DNA from: Argentina anserina
Lineage: Eukaryota > Streptophyta > Magnoliopsida > Rosales > Rosaceae
Direction: 5' to 3'
DNA length: 64,000 bases
NCBI RefSeq assembly: GCF_933775445.1
Contig: NC_065877.1
Location: 3,224,001 to 3,288,000 of the forward strand
Part shown: positions 48,127-63,132 of the stretch, piece after piece
Position numbering within the stretch: position 1 is the stretch's first letter
Layout: every line of letters starts with the position of its first letter
Translations under genes and position numbers: made by a program
The notes under the pieces: generated by a model
What the model was told of the DNA's origin: nothing
Seen by the model: the letters and a program-made list of their open reading frames with translations, nothing else
Databases searched by the model: none

Positions 48127-48205
48127 TTTACACGAACAGTAATACGTGAACAATATTTACATGAACAGTAATACGTGAACAATATTTACATGAACAGTAA
48201 TTACG
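48127..48205. repeat. 29-bp tandem repeat, about 2.7 copies
   Basis: Units start TTTACACGAACAGTAATACG at 48127 and TTTACATGAACAGTAATACG at 48156, and TTTACATGAACAGTAATTAC at 48185; neighbouring DNA on the left carries more diverged GAACAGTAA/GAATAGTAA words. It lies inside the LTR-like block. Confidence 0.85.
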
Positions 48206-48761
48206 TATAAACTGTAAATTGTTGAACAATAAACAATGGTACTGATTCGGCATTTGAGGTTTTACGTAACGATTATAACCACTTTATTATACAACTACGT
48301 GACCGACAAGACGAGTGAATGATTTGTTTATGGTATTGTGAAAATTATACTTAGGATAATAAGGTGAGTAAATCTCACTATAATGAGTGTACACTTGGCG
48401 GTGACTCATATTTACGTTTTATTTAAAAGATCGAACTATGATATGTATATGATATAGTGGGTTGTGTATGTGTATAATTGGTAAATACGATACATATATA
48501 TGGTTTGCTATATTATATACTGTCACGTTCTTATTTCCAACAGAATTTTACTGTAGCAACAATATTTATTTATCTGAGCAAGAGTCGCTTGGTTGTTGTA
48601 CAATAACATGTGTGGATTGTTATCGTACGTGGTTTTAACTTTGAGTCTTGTTAAAACGTTTTTCTGTCTTCGGACATGTTGGCAGTATCGGAACCAAGCC
48701 TTGGTCGGGTAACAGTTACGATTCAGTTAGAGCTCCAGTTTGTCTGCCGGTGTACTACATG

Positions 48762-48960
48762 AGGGGTAACAAATGGGTTACATGTATCTTATGAGTACCC
48801 ATATTTTTGTGATATTTGGTAACAGATGAGTTGCACAGTATCTGACGGCGTAGTGCATGAGGGGTAACAGATGAGTACCTAGGTCTCATGAGTACCCGTA
48901 TTATAAATGTAATTGGAGTAAACAAATGGGTTACCCAATGTCTCATAAGTACACATACTT
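48762..48960. repeat. Diverged direct repeats with GGGTAACA...GAGTACC words
   Basis: Words such as GAGGGGTAACA, AACAAATGGGTTAC and CATGAGTACCCGTA recur at roughly 60-100 bp spacing (near 48762, 48820, 48858 and 48920). The copies are diverged and boundaries are loose. Inside the LTR-like block. Confidence 0.5.
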
Positions 48961-49422
48961 TCAGATATTATTAGACCTCCAGATGGGCCGTCATGTGTCT
49001 TATGAGTGCATTTATATTTAAATGTCATATGTATTTTCTTTTGTATACTATGTGTGTTATATTGTTGGTTTATTCATACGAGCTGCAAAACTTACCGGGT
49101 TTGTGTTTACAATCCAGGTGCACCTATTCGATGGTGTATGGGATAGTTATGCAGGTGTGAAATAACAGAATTTGAGGGTTACTCTGAAGATTTTCGAAGT
49201 TTATTATTTCTATTTGTGGTTAGAATTGAGAGGATTTTACATTCTTATTTGTTAATACTTGAATTATAAACTGGTTTTGTAATAATCAAATCGACTGAGA
49301 CGTACTATGAACTCAGTTACGATACACTGTGACTAAGATGATAAAATTCAATTTGAGATTGTTTTAGAGTTTTTCATGGCTTCGATTTCGAGTTTATCAC
49401 TTGAAATTTCAGGGTTGTGACA

Positions 49423-49850
49423 ACCACAACTATTACAAAAAAGTTAAAGTTCGCAATTATAAAATAAATTAATATATATTTAATATTATATATGTCTATT
49501 AACCAACAACCATATTATTATAATAAAATACTCAAAAGATTTTTCATAGGCATTTTAAATGTTTCAAATGTAAAAGAATTTTTTTAATGAAATTATATAT
49601 ATTAATTAACACGTTTTTAAAAATAAAAGTTAAAATTTGAGGATAAATGAAAATTGAAATCGGAGAGAAATAAATTGATGAAAATACTATTGAAAATTAA
49701 TATGAAATAGAGGTACTAACCGTGTTAATTGAAAGAATGAATTAAAATTAGATTAAAATAAAGATATCAATATAATATTTTCCAAATATAAAGTAAAAGT
49801 CAGAAGACAAATAGTTAGAGTAGAGAGTCGTCTGTGTTTAAATTGGGCTC
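49423..49850. other. AT-rich spacer
   Basis: Very AT-rich DNA between the LTR-like block and the promoter of the exonuclease gene. No feature. Confidence 0.5.
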
Positions 49851-49857
49851 TATAAAT
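49851..49857 (+). promoter_or_regulatory. Candidate TATA box of the Mut-7-like exonuclease gene
   Basis: TATAAAT sits in a CTCTATAAATGC context, followed about 25-30 bp on by a purine-rich leader. A 5'-UTR intron is likely between a donor GGTGAGC at about 49941 and the acceptor TTGTGTGCAG at about 50472, which would bring this start close to the ATG at 50503. The 61-codon frame at 49856-50041 would then be leader sequence. Confidence 0.45.
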
Positions 49858-50502
49858 GCACAAGAGAGAAGTTGGGGAAGCTACAAAATCAAAGGCGGAA
49901 GCTTTTCAGAGACAAACAGTTCGGAAACTGAAGAAAAAACCGGTGAGCTGTTTTGTTTCAGGCACTGTTTGGTTTTCCTGCGAAAAGTTTGAAACTTTAG
50001 ACACGCATTTTGAGGAAATTGGAAGTGAGATTGTTTCATGAACCAAACAAGTCTGTTATGTTTCATGTTGTGTGTGTGTGTGTGATTTTATCGTGTATGA
50101 ATATATGTGAATGTTTTGGTCAAAGCTCAAAACTCTGTGATATTCATTTGATGGGTTGAGAAATTTGTAGTCGTTTGATATTGTGGTGATGGGAATCTTG
50201 CATGTTTTGCTTGTTGATTTTGTGTTCATCGTTTCTTGTTTTTACTGATATGTGAAGATAAAGTAAGTACTGAGCTTTCTAGTTGATAATGCTTCACAGG
50301 GTTTTTGAAGTTTGAGTCCTTGGTTACTACTGCTGGATTTACTTGCACCGCTGTACGGTACGATATTAACAGAGTAAGTTATTGGCTTTTTGTTGCGAGA
50401 TAGTTTGATTTTATTGAACTAGTGATGTTTGTGATATGTGCTGTGTGATTCAAACTACTATTTTGTGTGCAGTTTTGAGGAGCTGTACTGATTTGTTCTG
50501 GC

Positions 50503-53500
50503 ATGGGTTTGGAGGAAGATACTGTTACATATGACAGCCAGAATGGCAAATGTAATCAGACTATTTGCAAGCATGGATTCTCTGACCTTTCGCATATTTC
50601 GCCACTGGTGTTCATATATCTCTTGAAAGAATGTTACTGCATTGGTATGGGAATCTTTCCTATAGTCACTAATTTCTCATGTGTCTTTTTGCCAGTGAAG
50701 TTTATAATCTTTTAAGAGTGTAAACAGTAACACGCATGAACAGCTACAGTCATGGATCTGTTCATTACTTGTTCATAAGTTTATACACAAGGACTTGGTA
50801 GATTTGGTTTTTTAAGGTTGGCTTGTTATGGTTTTGATGGGGGCCACATGATGATCTCACTCAATTACTAGATTCCGTCCAGTTTCATCCTTCTGGTAGT
50901 CTGTTAATTTGTGAATTCAAATTCTTTGTACTGGTTTTTCCATCCATGCCCCAAGCCAGTCTTGGGATACAGAGTCGAGATGCATATAATAATATAAGCT
51001 CACTCTCATACTATACTTTCACCTGTTTCCATATATAGTGGATGGCAATTTGCCTTCATGAATGATCATACAACTCTTGAGGTTATGTTCTATTTAGAGC
51101 TGTCACGTGAATTCTGTATCTTATTTTAGTCCAATTCTGCCGAACTCTCCTGTTCTTTGTAGTAAATACACTTCCAATCTATGTTACTGTTTTCTGCCGG
51201 TTTTTTCTTTCTTTCCACACCAATTTAAGAATGTGTTAAGCGATTTTACACCATCAGCATCTCAGGATATACTTCTATTATGTTTACTTGTTTCTCATTT
51301 AATTAACAGGCACATGCAAGGCAACCAAGAAATTCCGAGGTCTTCAAGAACAGGTCCATCTAGTGCTGCGCAATGATCCCCAACCTGGACCAGCTACTTT
51401 TGTTATTCAGTGCCTCTACGTCTTGCCTATTTTTGACTTATACTCTGAAGGGTTCAGTCACTTAATTATATCTGCTCTTCGTTGTTTCCTGAAAGAAGAA
51501 ACTTCCGTCGGGGACTCTTTGGAAGCAAAAGACCTTGCAGCTCAGTTATTTCTGGATATTGTTGGAAGCTCTGTCAACCATGATGAAAGGATAGTTGAGA
51601 AGATACTTGAAGTTTTTGATGTTCAGTTAGAGAACATTCAAAAAGCTCTGTGCCCAAATGCAAGTTATGATGGCAGTTTTAGCGTGGCAACAAAATTTGT
51701 TGAGGATTATATATATAAGTTGATAGAGTGTCAAATATACATGACTGCAGTTACTCTATTGGCACACTTCTCTATCCGCCAGTCTGGTCAAGCCTTTCTG
51801 ATCTGTATGATAGAAAGCAACCAATTGAAAGCAGCAGAGAAGTGGGCAACCTTCATCGGAAAGCCAATGTTATGTGTTCTTGTCCAAGAGTATGTTGATA
51901 GGAACATGCTAAAGAATGCTTACGAGATTATACACAAAAACAATCTTCGACAGGAATTCCCCGATGTTTATCATAAGTATAAAGAGAGGTACAGTTTACA
52001 TTTATTGTCCAGGTTTTCTTTAGATTTTCTTCAATTAGTACCTCCTCATCACCCATTCCCTGACATTAATGTGCATCGGCATTCAGTTCATTGAAGAAAC
52101 TAGCTGAAAAGGGATGCTGGGACGTTGCAGAAACAAGGACAAAGAGTAACAGACAACTCCTTGAATACCTGGTGTGTAGCTTTTGGCACTAGTCATGATT
52201 ACTTATAGTGTATGATATGTTAACTTTTAACTGTTGTTTTTCATTAGAATAGTTATTACAAATGGAGTTAGTTTAGCAGAACATGTTTTAACCAGAGATA
52301 TCATAATTATGGAACCTTGATTATTTCTTTAATCTTCTGTAGGTTTATTTAGCCATGGAAGCTGGTTACACAGAAAAGGTTGATGAACTGTGTGATAGAT
52401 ATTCACTTAAAGGCTTTTTGAATGTCAAAGGTACAGATAAGTTTTGTCATTAGTCCGAGTTCCTTAAATCCTGTGTGAACATGTGGAAGGTTACAATCTT
52501 AACAACATATATTTCCCTTAGTACCGTTAGTAGTTTTGTTGCTTTAGAAATAAATACATAATAGGGATCTGTGGCAGTCAAAATTTAGCATGTATATGCT
52601 GATGGGTCATCTCCATTCAAAGTTGTAACTTGTATATGAATATGTATTATTTTTGATGTAGTACCTGAGCCAAGCCTTCTCCATAGCCGCTATTTGCATC
52701 TGGATGAGTTAGTAGTAGAAGGTGTCATTTGGGTTGATGAAGTTGATGCTTTGCGCAAGGGGACGTGTCATTTTGAGGAATGCAAAGTTGTGGGTCTTGA
52801 TTGTGAGTGGAAACCGAATTATGTAAAAGGTGGCAAACCAAACAAGGTATAGCACACTGGTTATTATTTTTTAGTATTATACTAGCTGATCTTCTCAACT
52901 TCAGGTTATCATTTATTCGTATTATACTAGCACAATGGTTATGCTTATAGGTCTACTTGCTTTCTCCTGCATATTCTACATTCAACACCTTGTATGATTT
53001 ATAACTTATAAGCATAAGAGTCAGATGCAGGAGAATATGCAGTTGATATGGTTGGTCTTTCTCTGGCTTCAATTGTGTATCTATTATGTGCTATCTTAAA
53101 TGTCTGAAGTCTTACCTCAGATGCAGTTGCTTTCTTCTGGAATTTGGTACTAAGAAGTCAATTTTGTCTCCAAATTTTCAGGTTTCTATTATGCAAATTG
53201 CTTCTGATAAGATGGTTTTCATCCTTGACTTGATCAAATTATATCAAGATGTGCCTGATGTTCTGGATGACTGCTTAACTCGTATATTACAGTCTCCTGG
53301 GATCCTAAAACTTGGTATGAAAATCCTAGAAAGCTTCACCTAAAATATAGTTTTTTGTATGTTCACATACTCTTAAAAAATGGAGAGGAATACTGAATAG
53401 CATTTCGAAAGTGCACAGTACGCATAATCTGCAACGTCATCTTTTCTATAGGCTATAATTTTCAGTGTGATATGAGGCAGCTGGCTCAGTCATATGAAGA

Positions 53501-54148
53501 TTTAGAGTGTTTCAAACACTATCAGATGCTACTGGACATTCAGAATGTGTTCAAAGAACCTCGGGGCGGTCTGTCTGGGCTTGCAAAGGTATACATAAAA
53601 GGGAATTCGTGAATATATAGGAATCTTGTTCTTTTAGTACTCGGTAGGACTGCTGATTAGAGACATTTTACTGTGCTTAATACATCAGAAAATACTTGGA
53701 GTTGGTTTAAACAAGACAAGAAGGAACAGCAATTGGGAGCAACGGCCTTTGACACCCAATCAGGTTGCTTTTTGCTGTTTTTCTGTTTGATCTGCATCAA
53801 GTTGGTAATGATGAAATCAACAATTGCAATCTTCTTATTGCAGCTGGAATATGCAGCTCTTGATGCAGCTGTACTGGTTCACATATTTGGCCATGTTCGC
53901 AGCCATTCTCAGCCTGCTGATGGAGAGGGACATGGAAAACTCGAATGGAAGTCATGCATTGTAAGTGAAAATATAACAAACCTTTTCCCGATTCAGCGTA
54001 TCTTTCTATTCTTGCAAATGATATGGACATCTATGCATGCTCTTTTTTTCCCATTTTAACTGTTCCTTCTATGTGGTTACCATAGGTTTCCGACATGAAT
54101 AACAAGAAGTTCAGAAAGGGAAATCGAAAGGAGTCTTCTGACGCTTAG
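50503..54148 (+). CDS. Mut-7-like 3'-5' exonuclease (DEDDy domain protein)
   Basis: Ten exons: 50503-50644, 51310-51988, 52087-52171, 52343-52430, 52662-52846, 53182-53314, 53452-53588, 53689-53763, 53844-53960 and 54086-54148. They give 1704 nt, 567 residues. The first 300 residues are an alpha-helical region of unnamed function, typical of EXD3/Mut-7-like plant proteins. The WRN-type exonuclease domain follows: Exo I VVGLDCEWKPNY (Asp, Glu), Exo II YNFQCDMRQLAQ (Asp) and Exo III LEYAALDAAVLVHI (Tyr and Asp), so all DEDDy residues are present. LNKTRRNSNWEQRPLTPNQ before Exo III is the usual RNase-D-family helix. The tail is basic and short, and lacks the C-terminal Mut7-C zinc domain of longer relatives. 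Substrate, RNA or DNA, is not predictable. Confidence 0.9.
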
Positions 54149-54938
54149 TCAAAGAAGCATCTAGCAACTTAGTTATGTGTACGTCTAGTCGATGTTAACA
54201 CTGCCATTGCATTAGGCTGTATTCACCTGTAAATATATTCCATTTAGTTGAAATGTTTTAACTAGAAGATGATTAATTCAACTATTCTGCATTTTGTGTA
54301 CCAGTTCAAAATTCAAACTAGCTAGGTACCTGTATATATATATATATATTATGCAAAAATTTGGGGTGAATTGAGGCGCCTAGATTCTAGGCCAATCCAA
54401 GGCACCAAAAAATAAGAACCAAACTCGAAAGATAAAATATTTTTATCCTTTTGAACCCTCACCAAACGAAGAGTTTTGATCACTCTTAACTTTTACCCTC
54501 GATTTGTATTCAGCTTGCTCATAAATTGTATAACCCTCTCATACTTCCTCTCCTCTTGGTATTAGTATTCCAAATTTCCAATACCCTAGGACTAGTCTGT
54601 GATGCATTTGCTTTCTATTGTGATTGATATCTCCTCTACCAAAATTTATATCACTATTTCGGATAATAAAATGATATTTTACATTTTCCTTCAACTAAAG
54701 CAGTAAAATACCGACTTAACTGATAAATCATCCAATTTAACCATGTTGACATGGCACTAAGAACTGTGAACCACAACCAACTTTGTGTTTGTCTCCACCA
54801 CCCTTTTATAAACAAAACCCTATTATTGCTCACAATCAATGAACGTCTGACCCTCTCGTTCTGCCTCCCTCTGTCTCTCTCTCTATCACATCGGAGGATC
54901 TCTAGAGAGACAAAGAGGGAGTGAACCGTCCACCCCGG
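54149..54938. other. Spacer with DUF3511 promoter
   Basis: 3' flank of the exonuclease gene, a (TA)n run at about 54330-54350, and the upstream region of the DUF3511 gene with TATAAAC near 54806 and a CT-rich leader at 54852-54888. Confidence 0.45.
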
Positions 54939-55370
54939 ATGGTGGAGGACATCCGGTACCGCTCCTATTCTGGAGCTGGCCGGAAACTTGAGATGGTTAA
55001 CGTTAGAAGGTTAAGTGAAAACTACAACACAATATTGTACGTAGACAGGTACACTTCATCTCAATATTTGTCATGGGCTCCTCCTTCTGCTACTCCTCCT
55101 CCTCCCTTCCTTCTAGAAAGGATTAAACAACAACAAAAGGATCATCGCCGGCTTGGGAAGGGAGAGCCGAAAAAAGAGGTGGCGCAGGCGGAGGTGGCTA
55201 GGTCAAAGAATAAGCGGTTCAATTTGTGGTGGAATGATGCAGAGTTTAAAAGAAGAAGAAGACTTGCTAAATATAAGTTGTACGGTGCTGAAGGGAAGAT
55301 GAAGATGTCGTTCAAGAGAGGGTACCGTTGGTTTCAGAGGAAATGCTATCAAATTGTGAGTAGCTTTTGA
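54939..55370 (+). CDS. DUF3511-domain protein
   Basis: Single exon, 143 residues, starting at the ATG of MVEDIRYRSYSG. The frame is open a few codons further upstream but with no ATG. The domain lies at the C-terminus: RFNLWWNDAEFKRRRRLAKYK, then YGAEGKMKMSFKRGYRWFQRKC. This is a small, basic plant-only family of unknown molecular role. The middle is proline-rich (PPSATPPPPF) and then lysine-rich. Intronless structure and size are normal for the family. Confidence 0.9.
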   Translation: MVEDIRYRSYSGAGRKLEMVNVRRLSENYNTILYVDRYTSSQYLSWAPPSATPPPPFLLERIKQQQKDHRRLGKGEPKKEVAQAEVARSKNKRFNLWWNDAEFKRRRRLAKYKLYGAEGKMKMSFKRGYRWFQRKCYQIVSSF

Positions 55371-56271
55371 AGCTTTGTAATCGAATTGTATGCGAAGGAC
55401 GAGAGAGTTTTCATGATTATTTTTCATGCAATGTAAAACAAATTGGTTTCTCAACGTGCTCCCCAATTTAGTTATAGAACTAATTGGATCATTATCTTTG
55501 TTTTTTATTATTCGTTAAAGGGTTGTATGATTGAATTAGAACTTTACAACTAAATGAAATGTGTGGAATATTATATCCAGCAGATTATAGACTTGTGCAG
55601 TTTTGAGTTCGTATACTGATGAATTCATGATTTCTTGTGATCATAGAACCACATACATGAAATGATTAAATGATGTAATTCTAAATTCCTCAGACGATCT
55701 TCCAACTCGTCTAAGCGAGCTGTTGATCATTGGTAAGGGTCATATACGTCAGTACGTGGTACTTTATTCACCCATTAGTCCATTACTAACTTACGTAAAC
55801 GTACGTGTCATATGTATAAAGCGCACACCATTTTACAACTCAAGCCATCCCTTATGCCCTAGGAGGAATTTTGATATGAATTGCTTGTTAATCGACAGCA
55901 CTTCCTCATTTGTATCAAAGTATATTACTGTTCTCGGTCTGTGAATGTACAATGAGGAATTACTGTATATAAATTTATGGTTCTAGGGAAGCACTTGGTT
56001 TCAACTAGTCATCTGTATTTTCAAATACATCAATTTCAGAAGGAAATTAGGCAAATCCCCTCCTTTGGAATCTTAAAACAACTTTTTTACCGATCGAGCA
56101 CTAAATCACTGGTACAACCGTACAACTGAGAAAAAAAAATTTCAATAGAACAATAGATTTCGAGTACATTAACATTGATTCTACATCGAGGCTGCAGCGG
56201 GTAGCTTAATGCTAAACAGTAAACACTGTTTGTCCTTTCTTTTCTTTTTTTAGGATGATTGGATCAGCTAC
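55371..56271. other. Convergent 3' flanks, no gene seen
   Basis: Contains the 3' untranslated regions of the DUF3511 and RING genes. Short frames do not look coding. Confidence 0.5.
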
Positions 56272-57117
56272 CTAAACGGTTAAAAATGTTTTTTCGTCTG
56301 CTTGGTCATCAGCAACCGGCATCTCATATCGGCATATAGGGCAATAGTGACTCAATCTCAGCCATTTCTCAATGCATGGTGTATGGAACGAATGCAAACA
56401 TGGCATTTGAGCAGCATACTTTCCGGCAGTAAACTCATCGGAACAGATTGTACAGTCGTCGCTATCACTCGGCCTTACAGTACTACTATTAATGCCGCTG
56501 CTTGTTTTTCTTCTTTTTCTTTGACAATCCTTATGATGCTCCTCCAAGCCAGATGAGGCCGCTACTCTAACCCTCTTCAGTAGCTTCTTGATCGATGACT
56601 CACTCGCCGGTACTATTAACTTTTCTGCTTCCCTCTCTGCCATCAAAACCGATTCCCTTATAGCTCTGCACTCCTCGCACTCGCAACGATCGAGAATCCA
56701 TAGACTCATGTTAACCTCCACAGTCAATCGCTTGTAAAGCGCGGGGAAAGAGAAGCGGTTGACGGCTGTGACAATTTCATTCACAATTTCATTGTGCAAA
56801 TTTGTTCCCGGTGTGATGATAGGGTTTGCTTCAGACAGCCGCTTTGAAAGAATCTTTCTCAACGAAGAAACCTTGCGATAATCCTGAAATCGGCATTTTG
56901 ATGTCGTAGTGTCGACAGGAAGGGGCTCCGGCTCGGAGTTGGGGTTAACTGTATGAAATGAATAATGATTGAAGACGTAGCGACGGACTTTTGAGATGAA
57001 CTTTACCTCAACGGCAGCTGTAACGTTGGGGTCAAGTAATTCTGGGTGGTCACGTTCAAGTTGATCGTGATCCAGGAAAAAAAAGAACCGATTTTTGCCG
57101 TTAATGATCTCGTCCAT
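56272..57117 (-). CDS. RING-H2 finger protein (probable E3 ubiquitin ligase)
   Basis: Single exon, 281 residues. The C-terminal RING-H2 reads CTICSDEFTAGKYAAQMPC, then LHSFHTPCIEKWLRLSHYCPIC, giving all eight zinc ligands (C3H2C3) and the Trp that usually contacts the E2. The first 180 residues have no known domain (MDEIINGKNRFFFFLDHDQL onward). A short cysteine cluster, CECEEC, and a basic stretch (KKLLKRVRV, KRKRRKTSS) lie between. No membrane segment is seen. Proteins with this arrangement act as E3 ligases in cytosol or nucleus; the substrate is unknown. A leader follows on the minus strand beyond 57117. Confidence 0.9.
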   Translation of the reverse strand: MDEIINGKNRFFFFLDHDQLERDHPELLDPNVTAAVEVKFISKVRRYVFNHYSFHTVNPNSEPEPLPVDTTTSKCRFQDYRKVSSLRKILSKRLSEANPIITPGTNLHNEIVNEIVTAVNRFSFPALYKRLTVEVNMSLWILDRCECEECRAIRESVLMAEREAEKLIVPASESSIKKLLKRVRVAASSGLEEHHKDCQRKRRKTSSGINSSTVRPSDSDDCTICSDEFTAGKYAAQMPCLHSFHTPCIEKWLRLSHYCPICRYEMPVADDQADEKTFLTV

Positions 57118-57811
57118 GACAGAAGGGAGAGAGTAGCTAGCTAGGAACTATTGAAAGAGAGAAATCAATATGGAGGTGTGGGTCTATTAGGAAAGGAAGG
57201 AAATATCTTATAGTGGCTGGGTCTCCAAAGTTTCCTTATTCGAATCTGAGTAGTCGAGTAAGGTGGGATTAGATTCCGCTTAGGAGAAGGAAAAGCAAGC
57301 ACCGTGGTTGGCTAATCGTCCTTGCCATACGCGTATAAAACATAATGTTTTGCCTTTTCCTATTCAATATAGGTTTCGGTTTCGGTTTCGGCTTCCTACG
57401 TCTCCTAGCTACTTTATTTTCCATTTGAGCTTGTTTCTATCCATATTTTCATCACACTTGGCAATCGTTACCCCCTTTATGCATTGGGTTCACCATAATC
57501 CAAACCTGGACTTACTTGGCAACAATTATTGGCGATTGAAGTGGGACTTTAGGAATATTAGCAGCCTTGTACGAACCAACTCTTCAAGTGAACCATTTGA
57601 ACTCAAACTGCAAAAGATGAAACTCAAATTCAGTCAAAACAGAGCAACAAAAACTCTATAATTGGATTGAACACCAAAATCTAAATGGATTAGCGTCAGA
57701 AAACTATCCTTATATTGGCACACCTTCAAAAACAAAACTTATTAAAGTCACTTTGTCATCTTATTGTTTCGGGAAGCATGAATCATAGAAGAGCGAAAGA
57801 GAAAAAAAAAT
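57118..57811. other. RING gene upstream region and spacer
   Basis: Includes a short GGTTTC repeat at about 57373-57392. No coding exon or RNA gene is seen. The 117-codon plus-strand frame at 57308-57661 has no recognisable content. Confidence 0.4.
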
Positions 57812-58331
57812 ATTGAAATTAGGGCTGTCATTTTTGACAAGACCTAATAACACGGCTCGAAACTCGCACGAAATAAAGCGGGTTAGCGGCGAGTTAACCC
57901 GTCATGACCCATTTAATAAACAGGTCAACTGTGTGTTAACCCGCTAACACGAAATGAACCCGCATGACACGATTAATATAAAATCGAGCAAATATTTATA
58001 AAAAAAAATAAACATATACACACACCCATTTAAGAAAGTAGCATTATGTGTAATTGGGATTTAATACGTTTTTAATCATTTTGAACAAACGATAAATTAT
58101 TTTACTTTAAATCTTGATTTAATTGATTATTTTATGCAAAATTGCACGATATATATATTAAATGGGTTAAACGGGTTGGAAACGGGTAACCCGTTTAATA
58201 AGTAGGTTTAGTTTGAATTTAAACACGATTATTAGATAAATTGAGTTTAAATTTATATTTTATGATACACAAAATACTTTAACTTGACACGAACCCAACC
58301 TAATGCAACCCATTAACAACTCTAATTGAAA
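57812..58331. mobile_element. Non-autonomous hAT-like element
   Basis: ATTGAAA occurs at 57812-57818 and 58325-58331 around about 506 bp that begin TTAGGGCTGTCATTTTTGAC and end, inverted, TTAGAGTTGTTAATGGGTTG. Subterminal DNA is crowded with ACCCGTTT/AAACGGGT/TGACACGA motifs in both orientations, as in other plant hAT families whose ends read TAGGGCTGTCA. No transposase frame. Confidence 0.65.
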
Positions 58332-59021
58332 AACATTGGCGAAAGAAACACAAAAACAATTAAATCAAATTTACCCAAACAATTAATGCAAAATGAAAGT
58401 ACCCAAAGATCACAGTAAATTTCCTGCTTAATTTCGAAAACTTGAAACACGAAAAAAAAATCAGTGCAATTATGGTGAATCACCTCATTTGACAATTTTC
58501 TCCTCCTTTTTGCTGTGCTATCAATGTTTTCGCATAACTGGCAATTGAATGTCTCCAACAACTGTCTCGTGCCCAGGCAGTTTAGAGAGACTGGGGGCAG
58601 CAAGCGTCTCTTTTATTTCTCCATCTCTCGCAAATTTCTCTTCTTGTTTATTTTGTATTATTTTTTATTTAAAAAGTTACAATCATATTCCTCAAAATTT
58701 TAGTTAAATCTAAAGTTTAATAAACCAGAGGCACTCTGGATACTTCAAAAATTTAACTACAGAATTTTATTTCTGACTTTATTAATAGAAGATTTAGAAC
58801 ATTTATTTATAATTCGTGATTTTGGGGTGAAATTAAAATTAAAAAATCCAGCTTGTTGGCCCATATGAATTGTAGTTTTCACAAAATAGAAGGCCCACAT
58901 GGAACTAGAACAGCTTCATTTTGCCTCCGCCTTCACTTGTTAAGTTTGCTTTGAAATTTAGCGCGGGAGTCAAGAGTGAGGGGAGTAAACCCTAATTCCC
59001 TAATTCAGCAAATCCGAGAAA
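58332..59021. promoter_or_regulatory. RECQL1 upstream region
   Basis: Spacer and promoter. A GCGCGGGAGTC stretch at about 58960 next to the leader resembles an E2F-type TTTAGCGCGGGA site (TTTAGCGCGGGAG at 58957-58969), plausible for a DNA-repair gene; this is a suggestion only. Confidence 0.4.

Positions 59022-63132
<4,111 letters not shown>

Larger units (their letters stand above)
47051..49422 (+). mobile_element. Long LTR-like block (possible solo LTR of a Ty3/gypsy-type element)
   Basis: The block opens TGTAATATCCCGATTTTTCG and closes GGGTTGTGACA, so the ends form a short imperfect inverted repeat with TG...CA limits, as in many plant gypsy LTRs. A TATAAAAG at 47369-47376 is followed by a transcript-like GC-richer part (47400-48000) with CTCTCTC runs, which fits U3 then R/U5. 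Two internal tandem arrays occur. No reverse transcriptase or gag is seen beside it, and I found no matching 5-bp flanks, so the limits are uncertain. Short open frames on both strands at 47.0-48.0 kb are within this block and unsupported as genes. Confidence 0.45.
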
